The notes beneath the pieces were generated by a model. That model ran no database searches. It was not told the origin of the DNA and saw nothing but the letters and a program-made list of their open reading frames with translations. This document shows, piece by piece, positions 8,201-12,319 of a DNA stretch of 12,319 bases. This stretch comes from Minisyncoccota bacterium (GTDB lineage Bacteria; Patescibacteriota; Minisyncoccia; Phycocordibacterales; UBA2100): assembly GCA_018061585.1 (NCBI GenBank), contig JAGOTU010000018.1, forward strand, positions 1-12,319. The letters are read 5' to 3'. Each line of letters opens with the position of its first letter. The stretch's first letter is position 1. Both the position numbers and the translations under genes were made by a program.

Positions 8201-11200
8201 ATTTACCGCAGCGATGCTCGGAGGAGGTCCGAAATATCCGTGGGGCACGCGCTTACTCGTCAAGAATGTCCAGGAATTCTTGAAGGACGGCAGCAAGAAT
8301 CCTCGTTACGGGAAAGTGATCGAAGTAGTCGTAACAAGCACCGGTTCTCAGCCAAATCGGATCATTGATCTCGACCCTGCGGGCCGTGATGAAGTGATCG
8401 GTAACGATGGGACGGCACTTGTGGAGATCGCAGTTGTATCTGTACCAGACCTCATAGATGCGATGTACAAAAAGGGCCGCACAGATCTTGTGGGCGGAGG
8501 TCCGGTTCCGAGCGACTCGTTTGATACGCGCTTAGCGCAGATCAAACAGAATCCGACCATCGCGATCGCGCAAGCGAAGACCCTCAGCGGTCAGCCGACG
8601 ACAGTGAACAATCCAAAAGGAGCGACAACGCGAGGACTCGCGCCATCGCAGCAGATATCTATTCCGGATGCGCTCACAAAAACGCTCGGCAATATCATTA
8701 AGCGAAGTAAGACGCCCGACGATAAGGCTGTGGACATCGTCGCTGCACTCGAAAAGAGCAATCCGCAGATATCCGGACTGGACAAAGCGGTTCGGTTGTC
8801 GCGCGATGGATTCGGAAATACAGATATCTACAAGAACCAGCGCGATCTCGCGGCTCGCCAGCTGTACGGAACTGATGTCGCGAGTGATGCGGACATAGCG
8901 GGGGCGGATAGCACGATCGCTCGAACGCTTGCCAATATTGCAGCGAATCAATCGACAGCTGATCTGCTCGCGCAGAAGGGACTTGTTGCGAAGGGTTCGA
9001 CCGCACAGAAGAATGCAGACGGCTCCTATAAGATCACAACGCCTGCCGGTACGACATTCAAACTCGCACAAGTTGCCCCCGCGTCATCGAAGCCGCTCAC
9101 GCTTGATCCGATAAAGCAGTACACGATGAAAGAGCTGCGCGAGATGTACGCACCGGAGCTCGAGAAATTCATGCAGGCGGCAAAGAGTGTTCCCGACAGT
9201 CGCTTCGTAACGGGAGACATGCTCGCCGTCGACATCGATATCATCAATGAGTTCTTCAGCGTTTTCAAAACCGTTCCGCAGATAAACGGGGTCGGGAGAT
9301 CCGCGCAAGTAAACAAGCAGGTTGGTGGAGATCCGAACAGCGATCACCTTACCGGTCGTGCCACCGACTGGAAAACAGTGGGTGTGCCCGAAGATCAAAA
9401 AGCAGAATTGCTACGCATACTCCAGAGCAAGGGTCTTGGGCTTGTTACACACTCGCATGGACAGGGCCCGCATTATCACGCATCGATGGATCGCGCGGGA
9501 ACTCCGGTAGAACGGGCAAATCTTCGCGTCACTGAAAATACCCCGGTGCAATATGCGCTTACCAATAGTTCCGGGTTCGTGGTGGGCGGCAAGTCGATCG
9601 CGCTTGCAGCGCCTACAAAGCTCGTTACCAATGCGACCGACATCGCGTTCGTAACACCTGACCTCCCGACGATGATGACAACGAATGTGCAGTACACGCC
9701 GACGGGTGAGCCGAAGTGGCAATTGCCGACTCCTCAGGTCACGCTTACCGCCGTCGATCCGCTTGAAGCGAATCCTGTACCCGACGTGACTCCCGGTCAG
9801 GATCTAGCGGAAGTACACATTCCGAACAGTGAACAGATAGCCGCGATACCCATACCGGATCAGGCGCCGCTCGATCTGAACGACGTTCGACAGCCTGCGG
9901 AGCCGCTTGCAGCAAATCCTGTGCCGAAGATCACGTCGATCGAGCTCGGAGAGATCATTCCGCGAGGCGTTATCTATCAATCGAAACTCGGACCGGTACA
10001 AGGAACAGATGCGGTGTTCGTGTACGCGCAGCCTGCCATGTTGCGCAACGTCCTCTTCCAGAGTTTCGGCACGTACAGTTATCTCCCGCCGTCCATCCGC
10101 CAAAAACTCTACGACGCGGAGAACGACGACGACTTTATATTGTTCACCAAAGAAGAGCTCGATTCTATTCAGTGGGCGAAGCTTGATAAATACGCGTACC
10201 AAGTGATGGATGTCGTATTTACGCAGGGGAATGCATTTCGTCCGCCGTTGGCAACCGGCGCCATTGAGCCCGGTCCGCAGGTATTTGCAGATGGTATCGA
10301 TAATCAGTCGGTCATAGTGCTCGCTCAGCCGGAACGTACGGAACCGCTCATTGGAGAGACTGTCGCTCCTACACGAGCTGACGAAGTGAGTCCTGCTAAT
10401 CCGCTCGTTGTGAATAATCCCTCCGTAAACAAACCGACGGTCGAGTTGCCGCTTACGCTTGAGCAGCTCGTGATTCCGGAGCCGGTAACAACTACCCCTG
10501 TAGAGCCCGTGCAGCAGCCTACGACCCCGGCAGGGGAGACACGCGCGGATATTGCGAAGAAACTTGCAGACACACAAGAGGCTATCAAACAGACGACTAC
10601 TCTTCGTGATGAGACAAAGGCTGTCTTTGATGCAAATAACAGAAAAATTAAAGAGATCGCGGAATACAAAGCGGATATCGATCAGGCGGTCGCGAATCTT
10701 CGCGGCACGCAGCGCGGACTCACGATGCTCCGAGGATTGCAGGCGCTCCCGGATGCTTCGCAGATCAATACATTAAAGGCAAGTGCAAATGCTTCGAATC
10801 GTCTGGCACAGAACGCAGTGAACCTCGAGAACCCAACACTCGCACAAGAGATACGTCGATTCGCGAATCTCGTGAATGCGATGCGAGTCAAAGAGAACCA
10901 GACCGCCGGTAATCGTAATGCGGCGGTTCACCTGGGTAGTGGACTCACAAAAAAGACAAATGTAATGATCGCAGAAGCTAAGCGGGAGCTCGCAGGTATG
11001 GGAAATCTTGAGCAATTAAAGACAGTTAACAAAAAACTCGCCGCGGATTTTGCAGCGACCAACAAGACCATCACTGCAAAGACGCAGGAGGCTACGGACC
11101 TCACTCGTGTGCTCGCAGGCGTTCCGGAATCTGTACCGACAAAGATCGCAGAAACCGTCACGGCACCTACGCCGGTAGCACCTCGGGTCGCTGCAGAGAC

Positions 11201-12319
11201 GCCCGCACAAGTTACGGGACAGCCGACAGTCGTCGCACGGCCTCCGGTATCTGCTCCGGAAATTACGGTAACTACCGCGGCGAACCCGAATGATCAGAGC
11301 CGCTTCAGTAAAGCTATCGGCCGCACGTTCGACGCGCTCGCGAGACTCGACACAAAATTGCTGACCGACACCGCAGTGAAAAGCTACAAGAAGATCGCAG
11401 CATCGGTCGGACTTGGGCCGAAGGAGACCGCTGTTCCGACAGTCGTGACCACACCGTTCGACGCGCAGGCATTGAAGGGCTCGGAGATCTCGTACGTGTG
11501 TAGCACAGGTACGACATGCACTGAACGCGCGTCCGATGCGGTTGTTGTGAGTGCCCAGCCCGGACACTCGTATGCGCGCGTGGTTGCGGGAGACAAGCCC
11601 GTCGTACCACGAGACGGGGAGGCTGCGCTTGTGGCTGCCGACGCACAGTTCCTTGCGCGAGCTGCCGGCGGCTTCGTTACAACTGCGAACGGCGGAAAGA
11701 ATGTCGTCTCACAGGACATCACATATTCAGAAGGGAAGCTCGTCGGCTCAAAGACGGTCAATCCGAGATCCAATCAGGGTCTCGTGATCGCGAACAGCAC
11801 CGGTGATGTTGCCGTTGTTGATAAAGGTGCGATCCCATACGAGGCATTTTCAAAACTCGGCGTGGATATCGGACAGAACGCACCGACGGATGTATTGAAT
11901 GCTGCCTCGGATTTTGCGAAATTCGACGCGATCATGCGTAATAATAAATTGTCCGCATTCACGAACCTGCTCCTTATAAAGGACGGCGCAATACAGAATG
12001 TGCAATCCAGTATTGCCGAGCCTCGTCGACTCCTTATCACTACATCCGACGGACGCCTCGCTATCCTTACATCCACCAAGGATCAGACAATGCTTGGCAT
12101 TACGCAGATAGCAAAAGCGCTTGGTGCAAAATACGCGGTCAATCTTGATACCGGCGCATATAACGAGGGTAAGGTTGCGGTGCAGAGCGGCGACGCGCCG
12201 TATATGGGCAACGCGGCAGAGAGTAAGGCGCTCACAAATATCTATCTGGGCATCCGGAACAATCCGATCGCAGTAGCTCCGCCGGCGCCTACAACACCTG
12301 CAACAGTTGGGCCGCGAAC
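2190..12319 (+). CDS. Giant secreted multidomain protein, at least 3,376 residues, 3'-partial
   Basis: One frame is open from ATG 2190 to the window end, with no stop. The start is chosen because it opens a clean Sec signal peptide and sits just after an extended -10 element; there is no Shine-Dalgarno. Domains in order: signal peptide 1-31; six Cys (40, 79, 92, 98, 112, 118) with Pro-Glu-Lys linkers; coiled coil 337-690; Gly-rich hydrophobic stretch 765-885; Ala-rich repeat region 1028-1755; RlpA-like double-psi barrel 1975-2075; M15-like peptidase 2360-2440; coiled coil 2784-2991; NAGPA-like domain 3150-3350. The last residues are a Pro/Thr/Ala linker, so more domains probably follow. By family, RlpA and M15 act on peptidoglycan and NAGPA on sugar phosphodiesters. 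An export and cell-wall or envelope role is inferred; the overall function is unknown. Cys are rare and occur mostly in close pairs, as in exported proteins. Alanine content is very high. The protein is far longer than any single family involved. Confidence 0.9.
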   Translation, partial: MHSRRYAAAFLVFIAAFLATASVIPNGIVYAEGTKADEMCKAEVKNEKEYNPSKPWGKYWTEKRDGKNVTIFNLFGVTCYDITNKEKTTGHCLRKDRCLATKTAEGEDPKTCKETGACPDGGTSGTGGTAGSEGDESTDIPDEPKPDNSDGVLPLPDEPKPEVKPDPWTSGATPFDQGVPTNSFGDALQQVQNSDSWFAKTIESYFGSPDPMGPETSGIGNNFGAQSMMPQAPNGTESGIGSQGQSLYEQAFNNYSTPSSFPDPSTQSQGAAEPTFAERFGTWAGETVAAAGDMVRDAYEAVSDALVGPANSAESGVPLEKDMTDPFYDGLEPLQEMSPEEIRQIEESQAREREYDAGLEEANAEQVRATEADRAVQREEQATRDEAAYERSLKDAERNVPVPEQVQTDPQREVEQAIRDDAAREAAAAIKGDDLPPSGLPDRAPEGLSAASIKEEVDLLRNNVLEPTEQRIAASEERLKELRDTYNDEIRQANRFRDQNMVGLAKDGVTPQFKSQDDVDSYNKLISDAETARTNFEAERLTNELVREEYGERLAEVKELVRQYDNLPAEERAFEAIQQQKIDSQVRAFEAAQESTRLRAIVDDPNAAYTDRMDAALKLRGTEDAVRQQDAITTAMENRESCVYNCAFGKSLAEAYAQPQTELTPEQKVAQQGMFHEAEVWAKAQRALANPPDFSNGPANEMGIIEANPNAQQDLENWRTEQQQIIERANQRGEEFAGLKPRSAETQNYIDTRTGNVNPVLYAYQTYLDGLKSALNYPLGDAVTGIASTFTSDQQIIDGIRAVGNDAGTIGNVVPMGIGAQMGVGMGEQFLGAIGEPLPDTQLDNLNKSDAELAIQRATDIGMTALNATMFAPAGALSKLGGAFSAERLGAGFGDDIARAAGFESRSARMESQLGELSASYERALSRVGTAAAPTQGELAAMRSEIQSAQATLERVRVSEGLPAGTTPRPDIAPVASSPIPQEIRALTYGDAAPATVAAETTNVPRAYVNAANAADAAAISRGVEAGAIERAGVADVAGQRFAYEVKPSGEVVLSPAATARVTDLAPVSTAEINAIADARGVAAAATEPTVLRAVTGEVTAAERAALIRYEDAARDVGAWRAAPTGPAPTSRFLAAEQGLQEIGLERAVDGSIYRSGSGEILGDLRTAEPQQSLMARPNVEVPQYTKAGDRWFESNNLSKPISDPAIVQVLESKLPMNSVPAAQVAADMRQARAIAAADARAAERAVAERAAEARIEPVARGQDGIPLPQLSGPSGGASAPARTTARVAESQAVRDDLARLQRQGDTQALAQGGPVLSGPTSASIRDGITALKNAGGIPDNMKFANAYLENAVYRVSPEGNLTRVSDAATAAEIKAATNPTLRTTDAEAIGRAAKNAADTQAVAEAARARLELAKAYDGEILLANDVREAGRALAGDVDAIAQQAARNSTEFAWVPEAQVPKPVAQTGGGREFLTEVEQALANPFKTPTTEFARGGNVASDGLSPALQPYRAPQSTFANSAETALKERLGASTPAETLAQRAGIGDSAHPVPSPRTVVNDLAVADDIPLVSIKNAPGAQVGEALSLPEATAIRSFNSSLANYTKALESGGDVTRVATQVSNAYSELAGVGIRQRAGDGALVRESGETVAVRVSPPMAAQAAYAVVVAIDSQVREFATGATDDTFSFDAPDLRILSSDFGVQPPINVDEAIILKKMNDILESTRSRDSLAYILDDSGLEVRPQDGFIVRSYNGEVVARPAGGGTQPGNLPDSYVAAGPTPPLPVKLVRKDSSTSVNGSKTREIFDGVDYRGRTVVSMEVEIDGAIAKILDIEANRPGATEWTQFSNSVGPSAVRSLLQQLRAQHPEIVAIGGVRMSGSRFAGSWDPEDLGEPMEILLPSIALEPVPVRAAGNGPAALALGLALSVASPLPISAIADALGGPNNAFSIAAQAAQQPTPRDIERHAKAIADLGKKITGVASWYGTGSNGGTNPSDLTASGQMHRNTGFTAAMLGGGPKYPWGTRLLVKNVQEFLKDGSKNPRYGKVIEVVVTSTGSQPNRIIDLDPAGRDEVIGNDGTALVEIAVVSVPDLIDAMYKKGRTDLVGGGPVPSDSFDTRLAQIKQNPTIAIAQAKTLSGQPTTVNNPKGATTRGLAPSQQISIPDALTKTLGNIIKRSKTPDDKAVDIVAALEKSNPQISGLDKAVRLSRDGFGNTDIYKNQRDLAARQLYGTDVASDADIAGADSTIARTLANIAANQSTADLLAQKGLVAKGSTAQKNADGSYKITTPAGTTFKLAQVAPASSKPLTLDPIKQYTMKELREMYAPELEKFMQAAKSVPDSRFVTGDMLAVDIDIINEFFSVFKTVPQINGVGRSAQVNKQVGGDPNSDHLTGRATDWKTVGVPEDQKAELLRILQSKGLGLVTHSHGQGPHYHASMDRAGTPVERANLRVTENTPVQYALTNSSGFVVGGKSIALAAPTKLVTNATDIAFVTPDLPTMMTTNVQYTPTGEPKWQLPTPQVTLTAVDPLEANPVPDVTPGQDLAEVHIPNSEQIAAIPIPDQAPLDLNDVRQPAEPLAANPVPKITSIELGEIIPRGVIYQSKLGPVQGTDAVFVYAQPAMLRNVLFQSFGTYSYLPPSIRQKLYDAENDDDFILFTKEELDSIQWAKLDKYAYQVMDVVFTQGNAFRPPLATGAIEPGPQVFADGIDNQSVIVLAQPERTEPLIGETVAPTRADEVSPANPLVVNNPSVNKPTVELPLTLEQLVIPEPVTTTPVEPVQQPTTPAGETRADIAKKLADTQEAIKQTTTLRDETKAVFDANNRKIKEIAEYKADIDQAVANLRGTQRGLTMLRGLQALPDASQINTLKASANASNRLAQNAVNLENPTLAQEIRRFANLVNAMRVKENQTAGNRNAAVHLGSGLTKKTNVMIAEAKRELAGMGNLEQLKTVNKKLAADFAATNKTITAKTQEATDLTRVLAGVPESVPTKIAETVTAPTPVAPRVAAETPAQVTGQPTVVARPPVSAPEITVTTAANPNDQSRFSKAIGRTFDALARLDTKLLTDTAVKSYKKIAASVGLGPKETAVPTVVTTPFDAQALKGSEISYVCSTGTTCTERASDAVVVSAQPGHSYARVVAGDKPVVPRDGEAALVAADAQFLARAAGGFVTTANGGKNVVSQDITYSEGKLVGSKTVNPRSNQGLVIANSTGDVAVVDKGAIPYEAFSKLGVDIGQNAPTDVLNAASDFAKFDAIMRNNKLSAFTNLLLIKDGAIQNVQSSIAEPRRLLITTSDGRLAILTSTKDQTMLGITQIAKALGAKYAVNLDTGAYNEGKVAVQSGDAPYMGNAAESKALTNIYLGIRNNPIAVAPPAPTTPATVGPR
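2307..2700 (+). other. Six-cysteine N-terminal region followed by an acidic/Pro linker with DEPKP repeat
   Basis: Cys 40, 79, 92, 98, 112 and 118 are an even number within 80 residues, consistent with three disulfides in a small exported domain. It is followed by a Gly/Ser/Thr-rich stretch and two copies of PDEPKP (about residues 132-155) before PWTSG. I do not recognise the Cys domain. Confidence 0.55.
3198..4262 (+). other. Long charged coiled-coil segment of the giant protein
   Basis: Residues about 337-690 are rich in Glu, Arg, Gln and Ala with heptad-like spacing, for example the helices around EEVDLLRNNVLEPTEQRIAA and RLAEVKELVRQYDNL. A short Pro-rich break (DLPPSGLPDRAPEG) splits it in two. 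A close Cys pair (C642, C646) sits near its end. A stalk or oligomerisation role is likely. No enzymatic motif was seen. Confidence 0.7.
4482..4842 (+). other. Gly/Met-rich hydrophobic region
   Basis: Residues about 765-885 include GNVVPMGIGAQMGVGMGEQF (about 811-830) and IGMTALNATMFAPAGALSKL (861-880). These are amphipathic, glycine-rich and weakly hydrophobic, and could insert into or pack against a membrane. The style recalls the hydrophobic pre-toxin regions of large polymorphic toxins, but no named domain can be assigned. Confidence 0.35.
5271..7458 (+). repeat. Diverged strand-turn-strand protein repeat, about five copies
   Basis: A motif of about 25 residues, roughly G-[LI]-x-x-R-x-x-D-G-x-[IL]-x-R-x-x-x-G-E-x-[VL], recurs at about 5619-5675, 7077-7139 and 7395-7454. 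Looser copies ending in Y-x-V-x-P-x-G, followed shortly by S-x-A-A-T-A, lie at 5271-5365 and 6231-6300. The intervals are Ala-rich, probably helical (for example RAIAAADARAAERAVAERAA). The copies are similar in protein but not in DNA, so the duplication is old or convergent. Confidence 0.45.
7635..7841 (+). other. Unassigned alpha/beta-looking block, faintly GNAT-like
   Basis: Residues about 1816-1884: two strands (MEVEIDGAIAKILDIE), a helix with SVGPSAVRSLLQQLRAQHPE, then a strand and turn, IVAIGGVRMSGSRF. The order strand, glycine turn, helix, strand resembles an acyltransferase cofactor-binding half, but no diagnostic acetyl-CoA loop is clear. Treat it as a folded domain of unknown function. 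Confidence 0.25.
7926..8000 (+). other. Internal hydrophobic segment just before the RlpA-like domain
   Basis: Residues about 1913-1937 (PAALALGLALSVASPLPISA) form a run of about 20 apolar residues preceded by Arg at about 1907. It could be a transmembrane helix or a relic signal peptide carried along with the barrel that starts about 40 residues later. It is short, and the prolines near its end weaken a membrane call. Confidence 0.4.
8112..8420 (+). other. RlpA-like double-psi beta-barrel domain, catalytic residues replaced
   Basis: Residues about 1975-2075 follow the RlpA pattern closely: GVASWYG (1975-1981), LTASGQ ending at Q1998, FTAAM ending at M2009, YPWGTRLLVKNV, a VVVTSTG strand and turn (S2050), and RIIDL (2057-2061). 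RlpA proteins are septal peptidoglycan-binding lytic transglycosylases. Their usual motifs are TASGE, TAAH and NDRGP, and the Glu, His and Asp are conserved and linked to activity. Here those three positions are Gln, Met and Ser. The barrel is therefore probably a binding or structural domain rather than an active lytic enzyme. A Lys/Asn-rich insertion lengthens the loop before the last strands. Confidence 0.8.
9267..9510 (+). other. M15-type zinc peptidase domain inside the giant protein
   Basis: Residues about 2360-2440. The family signature SxHxxGxAxD is exact: S2384, H2386, G2389, A2391, D2393 (SDHLTGRATD). It is followed by a helix (QKAELLRILQSKGLG) and the late His motif THSHGQGPHYHASMD, with H2428 or H2430 as the probable third zinc ligand. 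M15 enzymes are D-Ala-D-Ala carboxypeptidases or peptidoglycan endopeptidases. The metal site looks complete, so this domain may be active. Substrate and direction of action are unknown. Confidence 0.75.
9762..9935 (+). repeat. Short repeat L-x-A-N-P-V-P in a linker
   Basis: DPLEANPVPDVT (9756-9791) and EPLAANPVPKIT (9900-9935) recur 144 bases apart, in a Pro/Asp-rich linker after the M15 domain. The DNA of the two copies is partly conserved as well. It probably marks an old duplication of a 48-residue linker unit. Confidence 0.45.
9945..10350 (+). other. Unrecognised folded domain between linker and second coiled coil
   Basis: Residues about 2586-2720 have mixed hydrophobic and aromatic content, unlike the linkers on both sides (for example RGVIYQSKLGPVQGTDAVFV, FGTYSYLPPSIRQKLYDAEN and LDSIQWAKLDKYAYQVMDVV). 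They look like a compact domain. I recognise no catalytic motif or family. Confidence 0.4.
10539..11280 (+). other. Second coiled coil followed by a Pro/Ala/Thr linker
   Basis: Residues about 2784-2991 are a Lys/Glu/Ala/Gln-rich helical segment (for example ADIAKKLADTQEAIKQTTTL and LEQLKTVNKKLAADFAATNK). Residues about 2991-3031 are a flexible linker of Pro, Ala, Val and Thr. The arrangement suits a stalk that holds the C-terminal domain away from the cell. Confidence 0.65.
11499..12240 (+). other. NAGPA-like (phosphodiester glycosidase family) domain near the window end
   Basis: Residues about 3104-3350. The order of motifs matches the family: AGGFVTTANGG (N3167), a strand repeat (GLVIANSTGDVAVVDKG), LLLIKDGAIQNV, then EPRRLLITTSDGRLAILTST (R3279), a helix ITQIAKALGAKYAVNL, and NLDTGAYN at 3318-3325. 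Typical members have pRTaiG and NLDGGGS at the last two sites. Here they read PRRLLI and NLDTGAYN, so the Gly-rich active-site loop is altered. Relatives remove or process sugars joined by phosphodiesters and occur in exopolysaccharide or spore-coat contexts. Activity here is doubtful. A Cys pair (C3104, C3110) opens the domain. Confidence 0.55.

Noticed and set aside
5887..8575. Three GCGATCGC octamers (near 5888, 6507 and 8562), like the HIP1 palindrome of cyanobacteria
   Set aside because: They fall on Ala-Ile-Ala type codons in Ala-rich coding sequence of moderate GC content, so composition explains them. Spacing is irregular and nothing else suggests a cyanobacterium.

Overview
The window holds two genes on the + strand and almost nothing else. 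Positions 5-2104 encode a secreted-type protein of at least 699 residues, probably cut at its 5' end by the window edge. After an 85-base gap, one reading frame opens at 2190 and stays open to the last base. It encodes an N-terminal signal peptide followed by at least 3,376 residues, and no stop codon is seen. No tRNA, rRNA, CRISPR array, insertion sequence or phage integration signal was found. Long open frames on the minus strand and in the other forward frames lie wholly inside these two genes and look like by-products of their codon bias.

The style points to a Candidate Phyla Radiation (Patescibacteria) genome, most likely a Parcubacteria-type lineage. The clues are paired C-terminal Ig-like domains with Cys-Trp-Cys cores, Thr/Ser/Pro-rich linkers, a very long surface-type protein, closely spaced cysteine pairs and a start codon without a Shine-Dalgarno. 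No in-frame TGA was seen in about 4,075 codons, so the recoded (TGA = Gly) Gracilibacteria and Absconditabacteria are unlikely. Taxonomy is inferred from style, not from a marker gene.

Gene 1 (5-2104): an unrecognised N-terminal part, an M15-like peptidase domain (about residues 150-310), a Gly/Pro-rich linker, then two Ig-like domains. Gene 2 (2190 to the window end), in order: Sec signal peptide; six-Cys N-terminal region; long coiled coil (about 337-690); Gly-rich hydrophobic stretch (about 765-885); a very Ala-rich region with a diverged strand-turn-strand repeat (about 1028-1755); an unassigned alpha/beta-looking block (about 1816-1884); a hydrophobic segment (about 1913-1937); an RlpA-like double-psi beta-barrel (about 1975-2075) lacking the usual catalytic residues; an M15-like Zn-peptidase domain (about 2360-2440) with its metal motif intact; an unrecognised folded block (about 2586-2720); a second coiled coil (about 2784-2991); a Pro/Ala/Thr linker; and a NAGPA-type (phosphodiester glycosidase-like) domain (about 3150-3350) with an altered signature motif. 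The window then ends in another Pro-rich linker.

Both proteins look exported and both combine peptidoglycan- or glycan-linked folds with adhesion or spacer segments. The simplest reading is a cell-surface pair that binds or remodels cell wall, its own or, if the organism is an episymbiont, that of its host. That role is inference. The domain calls come from motif reading, not from a profile search.
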